Assembly (NCBI GenBank): GCA_036497945.1
Contig: DASXIN010000191.1
Location: 1 to 64,000, forward strand
Direction: 5' to 3'
Length of the DNA stretch: 64,000 nt
DNA from: RYN-230 sp036497945
GTDB taxonomy: Bacteria > Actinomycetota > Actinomycetes > Streptosporangiales > Streptosporangiaceae
How positions within the stretch are numbered: the first letter of the stretch is position 1; every line of letters starts with the position of its first letter. Under the pieces are notes generated by a model. That model made no database searches. It was not told where the DNA came from and was given only the letters and a program-made list of their open reading frames with translations. Of this stretch, positions 1 to 8,227 are shown piece by piece. The position numbers and the translations under genes are program-made.

Positions 1-255
1 CCCACCCAGATCTACACGGCCATGCTAACCGGCCCGGAGGCCATGCCGGTGTTCAACGACACTACGATTACTCCTAGTGAGAAGCGCGACATCATCGCGT
101 ACATCACGCAGACCCGGAGCGAGCCCAACCCCGGCGGGTTCAGCCTCGGCCGGATCGGCCCGGTGACCGAGGGCCTGGTCGGCTGGATCGGCGGGATCGG
201 CGGCCTGATCCTGGTCGCCATGTGGATCACGGCAAGGCGGCGCGAGCACTCATGA
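1..255 (+). CDS. qcrC: Cytochrome bc1 complex cytochrome c subunit QcrC, C-terminal part
   Basis: The 84 C-terminal residues of a gene that begins before the window. QcrC is the diheme cytochrome c of the actinobacterial bc1-aa3 supercomplex and passes electrons from bc1 directly to the oxidase. Visible are an AMPVF segment, which fits the Met ligand of the second heme c, a helix ending the domain (about residues 38-45), and a C-terminal membrane anchor (about residues 59-80, GLVGWIGGIGGLILVAMW) followed by Arg residues. The CXXCH heme motifs must lie upstream of the window. The stop overlaps the qcrA start by 4 nt (ATGA), so the two are translationally coupled. The call rests partly on qcrA and qcrB following in order. 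Confidence 0.92.
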   Translation, partial: PTQIYTAMLTGPEAMPVFNDTTITPSEKRDIIAYITQTRSEPNPGGFSLGRIGPVTEGLVGWIGGIGGLILVAMWITARRREHS

Positions 256-1331
256 GCGGCACCGAGGACTACTCAGCAGAGCCTCCCGGCCAGGGCGAGG
301 AGGCGGCGCCGTCGGGGACGCCGCACCGGGTGATCGGCACTCCCCCGCCCGCCGAGCAGCGCACCCTGCTCGGCACGGCCACCCAGGACAGCCCACCGCC
401 GGCCCCGCGGGAACTGCCCGCTGACCCGCAGGACCCGGTCCGGGCCAAGCGGGCGGAACGGATCGTCGCCGCCCTGTTCATCCTGTCCATGCTGGCTGGC
501 ATCGGGTTCATCGCGGCCTACATCGGCCTGGAGCTGAACTCCGGCGGTCTGGACGCCGTGCTGCGGTCCAACCTGGCGCTGGGCCTGTCCATGTCGGTCG
601 CGTTCCTCGCGCTCGGCGTCGGCGCGGTCATCTGGGTCCGCAGCGTGATGCCGAACGTGGAGCAGACCGAGCAGCGCAAGCCGCTGGCCTCCAAGGAGGC
701 CGACCGGGAAGCGTTCGCCGAGTCGTTCAAGGAGGGCACGGAGGCCAGCCAGTTCGTCAAGCGGCCGCTCCTGCGCCGCACCCTGATCGCGGCTTCTATC
801 CCGCTCGGCCTGGCCCCGCTGGTGGTGCTCCGTGACCTGGGCCCGCTGCCCGGCACCACGCTGCGGCACACGGTGTGGCGCAACGGGCTGCGGCTGACCA
901 TCGCGGGCAGCAACCGGCCGCTCAAGCCGGCCGACTTCGACACGCCTGGCGGGATGATCACGGTAATCCCGGAGGGCTACCAGAACAACGACGACGAGAT
1001 CGCCAAGGCGGCGGTGATCATCATCAAGTTCGGGCCGGGCCAGCTGACGCACCCGACCAACATGAACTGGACGGTGGACAACATCGTCGCCTACTCGAAG
1101 ATCTGCACCCACGTGGGCTGCCCGGTGGCGCTGTATGAGCAGACCACGCACCACATCCTGTGCCCGTGCCACCAGTCCACGTTCGACGCTACGACGGGCG
1201 CGACGGTGCTCTTCGGGCCAGCCCCCCGGCCACTGCCGCAGCTGCCCATGGGCGTGGACGCCGAGGGCTATCTCATCGCCACGCATGACTTCTACGAACC
1301 GGTCGGCCCAAGCTTCTGGGAGCGGGGATGA
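252..1331 (+). CDS. qcrA: Cytochrome bc1 complex Rieske iron-sulfur subunit QcrA
   Basis: 359 aa. QcrA accepts electrons from menaquinol at the Qo site of complex III and hands them to the cytochrome c subunit. Three membrane helices (about residues 70-93, 107-130, 173-195) are typical of the actinobacterial form, after a Pro/Glu-rich cytoplasmic N-terminus. The [2Fe-2S] site is complete: CTHVGC (Cys285, His287, Cys290) and CPCH (Cys304, Cys306, His307), with Cys285/His287/Cys304/His307 as cluster ligands and Cys290-Cys306 as the usual disulfide. I chose the ATG at 252, which overlaps the qcrC stop, over an upstream in-frame ATG at 222 that would lie inside qcrC. The stop overlaps the qcrB start by 4 nt. 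Confidence 0.97.
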   Translation: MSGTEDYSAEPPGQGEEAAPSGTPHRVIGTPPPAEQRTLLGTATQDSPPPAPRELPADPQDPVRAKRAERIVAALFILSMLAGIGFIAAYIGLELNSGGLDAVLRSNLALGLSMSVAFLALGVGAVIWVRSVMPNVEQTEQRKPLASKEADREAFAESFKEGTEASQFVKRPLLRRTLIAASIPLGLAPLVVLRDLGPLPGTTLRHTVWRNGLRLTIAGSNRPLKPADFDTPGGMITVIPEGYQNNDDEIAKAAVIIIKFGPGQLTHPTNMNWTVDNIVAYSKICTHVGCPVALYEQTTHHILCPCHQSTFDATTGATVLFGPAPRPLPQLPMGVDAEGYLIATHDFYEPVGPSFWERG

Positions 1332-3064
1332 GTATTACCAACCGGGCTCCGTCCAACGGCCAGGTCGAAGGACCGGTCGAGAAGCTACTGGACCAGACGG
1401 GCGTCTTCCTCGACGACCGGCTGCGGGCGGCCAAGTCCTTCCGCAACGTCCTGCGGAAGATCTACCCGGACCACTGGTCGTTCCTGCTCGGTGAGATCGC
1501 CCTCTACTCGTTCGTCATCCTGCTGCTCACCGGCACGTTCCTGACGTTCTTCTTCAAGCCGAGCATGAGCCCGGTGACCTACCACGGGATGTACACCAAG
1601 CTCGATGGCGTGCGGATGAGCCAGGCGTACGCGTCCACGCTGAACATCAGCTTCGACATCCGCGGCGGGCTGCTCATGCGGCAGATCCACCACTGGGCGG
1701 CCGACCTGTTCATGGCCGCGCTGATCGCGCACATGCTGCGCATCTTCTTCACCGGCGCGTACCGCAAGCCCCGCGAGTTCAACTGGCTGATCGGCATCGT
1801 GCTGTTCACCCTGGGCATCCTGGAAGGCCTGTTCGGCTACTCGCTGCCTGACGACCTGCTGTCCGGTACCGGCCTGCGGATCCTTGAGGGCGTGCTCCTG
1901 GGCATCCCGATCGTCGGCACCTACGCGTCGTTCTTCCTGTTCGGCGGGCAGTTCCCGGGCACCGACATCATCCCCCGGCTGTACGTCATCCACATCCTGC
2001 TGATCCCGGCGCTACTGCTCGCCCTGATCACCGCGCACCTGTTCTTCATGTACCACCAGAAGCACACCCAGATGCCGAGCCTGGGGCGCACCGACCAGAA
2101 CGTGGTCGGCCAGCAGGCGTACCCGTACTTCGCGGCCAAGACCGGCGCGTGGTTCATGTTCATCTTCGGCGGCCTGGCCCTGCTGTCCACGTTCGCCCAG
2201 ATCAACCCGATCTGGCTGTACGGCCCGTACAACCCGGCGGAGATCTCGGCCGGCTCGCAGCCCGACTTCTACATGGGCCCGCTCGAGGGCTCGCTGCGGA
2301 TGATGCCCAGCTGGACGTGGGACCTGGCTGGGCATACCGTCGCCTGGAATGTGGTCATCCCGGCGCTGCTGCCGCTGGGCCTCATCTTCACCGGGGCCGC
2401 GATATGGCCGTTCCTCGAACGCTGGGCCATCGGTGACTACCGCGAGCACCACGTCAACGACCGGCCGCGGAACGCGGCCACCCGGACCGCGGTCGGCATG
2501 GCGGCGATCACCTTCTACGGCATCCTCTGGCTGGAGGGCGCCAACGACGTCATCGCCGACCACCTCAGTATCTCGCTGTACCTCACCACCGAGATCGCCC
2601 GGTACGCGATCTTCATCGGGCCGGTGGTGGCCTACTGGGTGACCAAGCGGGTCTGCCTCGGCCTGCAGCGCAAGGACACCGAGTCGCTGGCGCACGGCTA
2701 CGAGACCGGCATCATCGAGATGACCCCGGAGGGCGAGTTTATCGAGCGGCACGCGCCGGTGCCGGCCGAGGAGCGGGCCGTGCTGATCGCCGCGCGCCCG
2801 GTGGCCGAGCTGCCCGCGCCATCTGACGGCGACGACGACGTGCCCGCGCGCGCCACCCGCGGCCCCATCGGCAAGGCCCGGCTGGCGCTGGGCCGGGTGC
2901 TCACCGAGCAGGTGCCGCCGTCCACCGGCGACGGGCATGGCAACGGCCACGGCAACGGTCAGCCCGAGCCGGAGCGGGCCGCGGTGACGGCCGGTGAGCC
3001 CGGCCAGACAGTCCTCGGCCAGGGCGAGACGGAGAACTCTCCGGAGGACTCCGGCAGCCACTGA
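1328..3064 (+). CDS. qcrB: Cytochrome bc1 complex cytochrome b subunit QcrB
   Basis: 578 aa. Menaquinol-oxidising membrane subunit of complex III. The heme b ligand pairs are visible as His121/His135 (in QIHHWAADL...AHMLR) and His222/His237 (in VIHILL...AHLFF). About eight or nine hydrophobic helices span residues 50-445. The last roughly 120 residues are a hydrophilic extension rich in Ala, Pro and Glu, with a GHGNGHGNG stretch near residues 537-545; long C-terminal tails are common in actinobacterial QcrB. It starts within an ATGA overlap with qcrA and ends the qcrCAB operon, followed by a hairpin at 3089-3121. In mycobacteria this subunit is the target of imidazopyridine inhibitors. Confidence 0.97.
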   Translation: MSITNRAPSNGQVEGPVEKLLDQTGVFLDDRLRAAKSFRNVLRKIYPDHWSFLLGEIALYSFVILLLTGTFLTFFFKPSMSPVTYHGMYTKLDGVRMSQAYASTLNISFDIRGGLLMRQIHHWAADLFMAALIAHMLRIFFTGAYRKPREFNWLIGIVLFTLGILEGLFGYSLPDDLLSGTGLRILEGVLLGIPIVGTYASFFLFGGQFPGTDIIPRLYVIHILLIPALLLALITAHLFFMYHQKHTQMPSLGRTDQNVVGQQAYPYFAAKTGAWFMFIFGGLALLSTFAQINPIWLYGPYNPAEISAGSQPDFYMGPLEGSLRMMPSWTWDLAGHTVAWNVVIPALLPLGLIFTGAAIWPFLERWAIGDYREHHVNDRPRNAATRTAVGMAAITFYGILWLEGANDVIADHLSISLYLTTEIARYAIFIGPVVAYWVTKRVCLGLQRKDTESLAHGYETGIIEMTPEGEFIERHAPVPAEERAVLIAARPVAELPAPSDGDDDVPARATRGPIGKARLALGRVLTEQVPPSTGDGHGNGHGNGQPEPERAAVTAGEPGQTVLGQGETENSPEDSGSH

Positions 3065-3088
3065 GCAAGCACAGCGCAGCGACAACGC

Positions 3089-3121
3089 GGCCAGGATCCC
3101 GGGATCGCCTGGGTCCTGGCC
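3089..3121. terminator. Hairpin between convergent qcrB and the L,D-transpeptidase gene
   Basis: GGCCAGGA pairs with TCCTGGCC and the stem extends to 11 bp with one G-T pair, leaving an 11-nt loop. It lies 25 nt after the qcrB stop and 37 nt after the convergent gene's stop, so it can serve both. There is no T tract, as is usual for actinobacterial terminators. Confidence 0.6.
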
Positions 3122-3157
3122 GCGGTGCTGTCCGCTGCTGTCTCAGGTCACCCTGGC

Positions 3158-4543
3158 TCAGGCCGGGCCGAGACGGGTGACCTGCGCTGGGGCGCCCGGC
3201 CCGGCCGCCGCGGCCGGTGCCACCGCGGAGGCCGGCACGAACTGGCTGCCGCTGGCCGAGGCCAGCACCGCGTCGCCGGTGGCACTGCCGGCCAGCAGCT
3301 TGTGCCAGCTCAGGAAGTAGATGGTCCAGCCGTTGTTCCAGGTGCCGCGGACCGGGCTGCCCACCACGCTGATCGGGTCTCCGAGCATGGAGTGGTCGTA
3401 GTACCAGACGGCGTTGGCCGGGCCCACGTTGACGCAGCCGTGGCTCACGTTGACGATGCCCTGCTCGCCCACCGACCAGGGGGCGCTGTGGATGTAGGTC
3501 CCGCTCACGGTGAACTGCACCGCGTCGTAGACCAGCTCGTTGTAGTAGCCCGGGCTGCCCGGCGGGATGCCGATCGAGGCCGAGTTCATGTCCACCGGGT
3601 TGGCCATGGCGAAGGACAGGTAGTGGCCATCGGCGGTGTCCATTCCGGGCCGTCCGGTGCTGATCGGCCAGCTGCCCATCGGCCGGCCTTTCCACCACAC
3701 CTTCATGTGGTGGGTGGCGGTGTTGGCCACCGCGACCAGCGAGTCGCCGATCCGGAAGTGCTGGCTCAGGCTGGCCCGGCCGAACACGCCCGGCGCGGCC
3801 TGCACCCCGGCCAGGTGCGCGGTGAACCGCACCTCGGTGTGCGCGGGCCAGTACCGCTTCGGCCGGAACCACACGCTCTTGCTGTTCATCCAGTACCAGG
3901 CGCCGGTCACCGGCTTGCTGGCGGTGATCTGCAGCGACCGCTCCACGGCCGCCTTGTCGGTCACCGGCCGGCTGAACGAGACCATGATCGGCATGCCGAT
4001 GCCGTAGCTCTGCTGCGCGGTCAGGGTCGTAGTGGCGGCGATGCCGTGCGCGGGCCGGAAGGTACGGAATGTCCCGCTGATCACGGTCCGTTTATGACTG
4101 GTGCTCACCGCGGTGGCGCTGACCTGGTAGGTCTGCGCCGGGGCCAGCGCCCAGCCGGTGTGCCAGCTGCGCGACCCAGCGCGGTAACTGCCCGCCACCG
4201 GCTGGCCAGTGGCGTTACGCACTGTAACCGAGGTCAGCGTGCCGTGCTGCGCGCTGACCTGTACGCCCAGGTCCGGGCGGGTGTCCAGCTGCGCCGCGGG
4301 GTGCGCCGAGCCGGCCGCGTGCACGGCGTGCCCCGGCCCGCTGACGGCCGAGCTGAACGTCACCGTCCCGCTGGTGATGGTGACGTTGGCGGGCAGCTGC
4401 ACGGCTGCCCGCTGGGCCGTCCCGGCCCCGCCGCTGCACGAGCTGGCCAGCAGCAGGCCGGCCACTGCGGCCCCGGCCACGATGTACTGTCTGGGCCCGC
4501 GGTGTGCCAGTCTGCGGGCGGTGCGCGAAATGTCCACCGACAT
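3158..4543 (-). CDS. L,D-transpeptidase lipoprotein (LdtMt2/LppS-like)
   Basis: 461 aa. Forms 3-3 cross-links in peptidoglycan, outside the membrane. The N-terminus is a lipoprotein signal with the lipobox LASSC (about residues 32-36). Two Ig-like domains (about 50-260) precede a YkuD catalytic domain (about 265-400) with the signature from His352 to SHGCVN; Cys370 is the nucleophile. The tail after residue 410 is low complexity, Ala/Gly-rich. A purine-rich ribosome site (GGGGG) lies 7 nt before the ATG. The gene is monocistronic on the minus strand, convergent with qcrB. The upstream region holds two copies of the palindrome CAAACGTTTG flanking a TATAGC-like hexamer (4626-4663), which may control it. 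Confidence 0.93.
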   Translation of the reverse strand: MSVDISRTARRLAHRGPRQYIVAGAAVAGLLLASSCSGGAGTAQRAAVQLPANVTITSGTVTFSSAVSGPGHAVHAAGSAHPAAQLDTRPDLGVQVSAQHGTLTSVTVRNATGQPVAGSYRAGSRSWHTGWALAPAQTYQVSATAVSTSHKRTVISGTFRTFRPAHGIAATTTLTAQQSYGIGMPIMVSFSRPVTDKAAVERSLQITASKPVTGAWYWMNSKSVWFRPKRYWPAHTEVRFTAHLAGVQAAPGVFGRASLSQHFRIGDSLVAVANTATHHMKVWWKGRPMGSWPISTGRPGMDTADGHYLSFAMANPVDMNSASIGIPPGSPGYYNELVYDAVQFTVSGTYIHSAPWSVGEQGIVNVSHGCVNVGPANAVWYYDHSMLGDPISVVGSPVRGTWNNGWTIYFLSWHKLLAGSATGDAVLASASGSQFVPASAVAPAAAAGPGAPAQVTRLGPA

Positions 4544-4621
4544 TGAGCTACCCCCATAAGCCCGATGTGACTCTACTTAACTCCCCGTAGCCACAGCAGG
4601 CAAAACCCCCACGCCGGCCGA

Positions 4622-4667
4622 TGATCAAACGTTTGGTGTCGCTATAACAACAGCAAACGTTTGATCA
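4622..4667. promoter_or_regulatory. Paired CAAACGTTTG palindromes, candidate operator or hairpin
   Basis: TGATCAAACGTTTG at 4622-4635 is the exact reverse complement of 4654-4667. Each arm contains the 10-bp palindrome CAAACGTTTG, with centres 28 bp apart. The 18-nt spacer is AT-rich for this genome and contains TATAAC on + (TATAGC on -). It lies between the ctaF stop (4691) and the ldt start (4543). It could be a dual operator around the ldt promoter or the ctaF terminator; the long spacer and duplicated palindrome favour the former. Confidence 0.45.
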
Positions 4668-4690
4668 CGTTTCGGGTATGGCCGGGGCGG

Positions 4691-5086
4691 TCAGTGCGCG
4701 TAGATGCCGCGGTAGTACTCGAAGACGAAACCGATCACGGTCAGGAAGAGGAACAGCAGGCCGATCAGGAACAGCCACCAGCCGATCGCCACGCCGAGCG
4801 CGGCCAGCGCGCCGGCCAGGCCGACGTACAGCGGCCACCAGCTGTGCGGGCTGAAGAAGCCCAGTTCCCCGGCGCCCTCGGCGATCTCGCCTTCGGGGTT
4901 GTCCTCCGGCCGCGGCGGCAGCCGACGCCCGGTGAACAGCAGGTAGAACCCGATCAGGAAGGCGAGCCCGACGGACAGCGCGAGCGCGGTGGTGCCGGTC
5001 GGGTCCTTGGAGAAGTACCAGTACACGATGTCCGTCGCGCCAAAGAACACCGCACATCCGATGAACAGGGACCCCTCAAACTTCAT
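4691..5086 (-). CDS. ctaF: Cytochrome c oxidase subunit 4 (CtaF)
   Basis: 131 aa, the usual length. Small actinobacteria-specific subunit of the aa3-type oxidase, needed for oxidase and supercomplex integrity. Four hydrophobic segments are visible: residues about 4-24, 36-50, 84-100 and 103-123, with the conserved motifs SLFIGCAVFFGATDIVYWY at the N-terminus and FFSPHSWWPLY before the third helix, and the typical ending EYYRGIYAH. The ribosome site GAGAAGG precedes the ATG. It follows ctaD after 34 nt in the ctaC-ctaD-ctaF operon. Confidence 0.95.
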   Translation of the reverse strand: MKFEGSLFIGCAVFFGATDIVYWYFSKDPTGTTALALSVGLAFLIGFYLLFTGRRLPPRPEDNPEGEIAEGAGELGFFSPHSWWPLYVGLAGALAALGVAIGWWLFLIGLLFLFLTVIGFVFEYYRGIYAH

Positions 5087-5120
5087 CTGACACCTTCTCG
5101 CCAGTAAGCCACGCAGCGGG

Positions 5121-6806
5121 TCACTTGTGCTCCGCTATCCGCTGCCGATGCGTCCGTCCCGACTGGATGTGCGGGTAGTGCAGGTCGAACGCGGGCCGCT
5201 CGGACCGGATGCGCGGGATCCGGGTGAAGTTATGCCGGGGCGGCGGGCAGGATGTGGCCCATTCCAGCGAGTTCCCGTAGCCCCACGGGTCGTCCACCGT
5301 GACCTTCTCGCCGTACTTCCAGGTCTTGTACACGTTGTAGAGGAAGAAGAACGTGGACGCGCCGAGGATCCAGGAGCCGATGCTGGAGATCTGGTTCAGC
5401 GTGGTCACGTCGCCGGGCAGGAACGGGTAGTTGGCCACCCGGCGCGGCATGCCCTCGACGCCGGCCCAGTGCTGCACCAGGAACGTCATGTTGAACCCGA
5501 TGAACAGAGTCCAGAAGTGCCACTTGCCCAGCGTGTTGTCCAGCATCTTCCCGGTCCACTTGGGCCACCAGAAGTAGAACCCGCTGAACATGCAGAACAC
5601 CACGGTGCCGAACAGCACGTAGTGGAAGTGGGCGACCACGAAGTAGGAGTCGCTGACGTGGAAGTCCAGCGGCGGGGAGGCCAGGATGACCCCGGTCAGC
5701 CCGCCGAACAGGAAGGACACCAGGAACCCGATGGAGAACAGCATCGCGGGCTCGAACGTCAGCTGCCCGCGCCACATGGTGCCCACCCAGTTGAAGAACT
5801 TCACCCCGGTGGGCACCGCGATCAGGAACGTCATGAAGGAGAAGAACGGCAGCAGCACCGCACCGGTGGTGAACATGTGGTGCGCCCACACCGTCATCGA
5901 CAGGCCCGCGATCGCGATCGTGGCGCCGACCAGGCCCTTGTACCCGAAGATCGGCTTGCGGCTGAACACCGGCAGCACCTCGGTGGCGATACCGAAGAAC
6001 GGCAGCGCGACGATGTAGACCTCGGGATGGCCGAAGAACCAGAACAGGTTCTGCCACAGAATCGCCCCGCCGCTGGACGCGCTGAACACCTGCCCGCCGA
6101 GCTTGCGGTCGATCTCCAGCACCAGCAGCGCCGCGGCCAGCACCGGGAACGCGAGAATCACGAGCACGCTGGTGAGCAGGATGTTCCAGGTGAAGATGGG
6201 CATCCGGAACATGGTCATGCCGGGGGCCCGCATGCAGATGATCGTGGTGATGAAGTTGACGCCAGACAGGATGGTGCCCAGCCCGGACAGGGTCAGGCCC
6301 ATGATCCACATGTCGCCGCCGACGCCCGGCGAGTACACCGAGTTGGTCAGGGGCGAATACGCGTACCAGCCGAACGACGCCGCGCCGCCCGGGGTGAGGA
6401 AGCTGATCAGCAGGATCAGCCCGCCGAACAGGAAGAAGTAGTAGCTCAGCAGGTTGAGCCGGGGGAACGCCACATCCGGCGCGCCGATCTGCAGCGGCAT
6501 GATCTCGTTCGCGAACCCGACGAACAGTGGGGTGGCGAACAGCAGCAGCATGATCGTGCCATGCATGGTGAACAGCTCGTTGTACTGCTGATCCGACACG
6601 ATGTGGTTCTCCGGGCCGAACAGCTGGGCCCGCATGATCATGGCCATCAGGCCTGCGATCAGGAAGAACCCGAACGAGGTGATCAGGTACAGGTGGCCGA
6701 TGATCTTGTGGTCGGTCGTGGACAGCCAACTGGCCAGGATCGAGCCCTTGCGTTCCGGCGCCACCCCGGTGCCCGGGGTCACGACTGGTTGCTCGACGGT
6801 GGTCAC
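5121..6806 (-). CDS. ctaD: Cytochrome c oxidase subunit I (CtaD)
   Basis: 561 aa from the chosen start. Catalytic subunit of the aa3 oxidase: reduces O2 at the heme a3-CuB centre and pumps protons. The TTDHK motif opens the first helix; HPEVYI carries the CuB His and cross-linked Tyr; the HH pair of WAHHMFTTG and the FHYVLFGT histidines supply the other CuB and heme ligands. Twelve membrane helices are expected and the length fits. I chose the GTG at 6806, which follows AGGGGG at 8 nt and sits one base after the ctaC stop. An ATG at 6848 in the same frame would overlap ctaC by 41 nt and lacks family support. Confidence 0.96.
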   Translation of the reverse strand: MTTVEQPVVTPGTGVAPERKGSILASWLSTTDHKIIGHLYLITSFGFFLIAGLMAMIMRAQLFGPENHIVSDQQYNELFTMHGTIMLLLFATPLFVGFANEIMPLQIGAPDVAFPRLNLLSYYFFLFGGLILLISFLTPGGAASFGWYAYSPLTNSVYSPGVGGDMWIMGLTLSGLGTILSGVNFITTIICMRAPGMTMFRMPIFTWNILLTSVLVILAFPVLAAALLVLEIDRKLGGQVFSASSGGAILWQNLFWFFGHPEVYIVALPFFGIATEVLPVFSRKPIFGYKGLVGATIAIAGLSMTVWAHHMFTTGAVLLPFFSFMTFLIAVPTGVKFFNWVGTMWRGQLTFEPAMLFSIGFLVSFLFGGLTGVILASPPLDFHVSDSYFVVAHFHYVLFGTVVFCMFSGFYFWWPKWTGKMLDNTLGKWHFWTLFIGFNMTFLVQHWAGVEGMPRRVANYPFLPGDVTTLNQISSIGSWILGASTFFFLYNVYKTWKYGEKVTVDDPWGYGNSLEWATSCPPPRHNFTRIPRIRSERPAFDLHYPHIQSGRTHRQRIAEHK

Positions 6807-6807
6807 G

Positions 6808-7668
6808 TCACGCACCCCCTGCTGAACTCTGCGCGTGCTGCTGCGCACTGATCCAGGTACGGAACTGCGCCGGGGTGACGATCTGCACCCGGAACAGCAT
6901 CCGGCTGTGGTAGACGCCGCACAGCTCGGTGCAGCGGCCGATGAACGTGCCCGTCTTGATCGGGGTCACCTCGAAGTGGTTGGGGTGCCCGGGGACCACG
7001 TCCCGCTTGAACTCGAACGGGACGATCCAGAACGAGTGCACGACGTCCACCGAGACCAGGTTGAACCGGACCGTCCGGTTCTCCGGGATGACCAGCACCG
7101 GCAGCCGTCCGGGCCAGGGCTGGCCCTGCTCGGTCACCATGCCGGTCCCGGCGCCCGGCGTCGAGTACTGCGGGTACTGGAACTCCCAGCTCCACTGGAA
7201 GCCGGTCACGTTCACCGTGACGTCCGGGTGCGGCGGGAGCTTGTCGATGTAGTTCTCGTCCCGCGCGGTGAAGAAGAAGAACACGCCGACCATGATGAAC
7301 GGCACGACCGTGTACATGATCTCGATGGGCAGGTTGTAGCGCACCTGCCGGGGCGGCCGGTCCGAGTTCTTCCGGTGGAAGATCACCGCCCACAGGATCA
7401 TGCCCCAGACCACCGCGCCCACGGCGAACGCCGCGATCCAGCTGCCCCGCCACAGCGTGACCACGACCTCGCCCTGCCTGGTCACGGGCACTGGCAGGCC
7501 GAGCCGGGTAAACGTGGTGGACTGGCACCCCGCCGTGCCCAGCACGACGGCACCGAGCAGCACCGCGCGCAGCGCCCAGCGGCGGGCCCAGCGGGTGGCT
7601 TCGGCTCCAGGCTCTCGGCCCGGATCATGCGCGCCCCTTCGGCGTGGGGCGCTGGGGGTGGAGCTCAC
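6808..7668 (-). CDS. ctaC: Cytochrome c oxidase subunit II (CtaC), lipoprotein
   Basis: 286 aa. Carries the binuclear CuA centre that receives electrons from the cytochrome c domain of QcrC. A lipoprotein signal peptide ends in LGTAGC; two membrane helices follow (about residues 72-95 and 115-135), then a cupredoxin domain. CuA ligands are visible in GRCTELCGVYHSRM: Cys246, Cys250, His254, Met257, with an upstream His in DVVHSFW. The GTG start at 7668 has GGAAGG six nt upstream and gives a normal lipoprotein signal; the frame stays open 62 codons further upstream, but that part resembles no known N-terminus. First gene of ctaC-ctaD-ctaF. Confidence 0.95.
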   Translation of the reverse strand: MSSTPSAPRRRGAHDPGREPGAEATRWARRWALRAVLLGAVVLGTAGCQSTTFTRLGLPVPVTRQGEVVVTLWRGSWIAAFAVGAVVWGMILWAVIFHRKNSDRPPRQVRYNLPIEIMYTVVPFIMVGVFFFFTARDENYIDKLPPHPDVTVNVTGFQWSWEFQYPQYSTPGAGTGMVTEQGQPWPGRLPVLVIPENRTVRFNLVSVDVVHSFWIVPFEFKRDVVPGHPNHFEVTPIKTGTFIGRCTELCGVYHSRMLFRVQIVTPAQFRTWISAQQHAQSSAGGA

Positions 7669-7978
7669 AGGTTGCCTTCCCAGCGGAATGACTCCCGGCT
7701 GCACGGGCAGGTCAGGGTTGGTCCTACAGGCTGTCGTGCAAACAGTATCGTGCAGCGTCCCGCGGCCACGCGGGGGACCCCGATTGCGGCTCAGCGTGTT
7801 CTGCTCCGTTGCGCTTACGGACTGCAACGTGCGGGTATCGCCTCTCCGTGGCACGATGCATGCGAAGGACTAAGCAGAGAATGAGGTCGTCGCGGAGTAT
7901 TGTCACCGTCTTAGTGAAAGGGGCGACGATCGGTACTCCCGCAGGTTCCCGGTCGGATCGGCATAGAGAGGCAGGCGC
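7669..7978. other. Intergenic region between divergent ctaC and tusA-like gene
   Basis: No gene recognised. The frame of ctaC stays open through most of it but without a credible start. It should hold the divergent promoters for ctaCDF (minus) and the TusA-like gene (plus). On the minus strand TACTGT near 7740 is a weak -10 candidate. The plus gene has the purine-rich GAGAGGCAGG before its ATG. Confidence 0.3.
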
Positions 7979-8227
7979 ATGACTCCCCCGACGCGCCCAG
8001 CGCCGATGCTGACCATCGACGCGCTCGGCCGGAAGTGCCCTATCCCGATCATCATGCTGGCCGAGCGGATCCGGGAGGTCCCGATCGGGGCCACCGTGGC
8101 CGTGCTGGCCGACGATCCCGCCGCGCAGACCGACATCCCCGCCTGGTGCATGATGAAGTCTCAGGAGTTCGTGGTGGAGACCGCGCTGCCGCGCGGCTGG
8201 GCCTTCCTGGTCAAGCGCACTTACTGA
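7979..8227 (+). CDS. TusA/SirA-like sulfurtransferase
   Basis: 82 aa, normal for the family. The conserved CPxP motif is present (GRKCPIPIIML, Cys about residue 20), where the Cys carries persulfide sulfur. A second Cys is at about residue 60 (WCMMKSQ). TusA relays sulfur for tRNA thiolation or cofactor synthesis in the cytosol; in actinobacteria the exact partner is often unknown. It starts with ATG after GAGAGGCAGG. The 3' end overlaps the convergent CtaG-like gene by 7 nt. Location beside oxidase genes is suggestive but proves no link. Confidence 0.85.
   Translation: MTPPTRPAPMLTIDALGRKCPIPIIMLAERIREVPIGATVAVLADDPAAQTDIPAWCMMKSQEFVVETALPRGWAFLVKRTY

Noticed and set aside
5127..6851. 574-aa plus-strand open frame
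   Set aside because: Antisense of ctaD; composition (Arg, His, Gln-rich) is that of a high-GC shadow frame and no motif is present.
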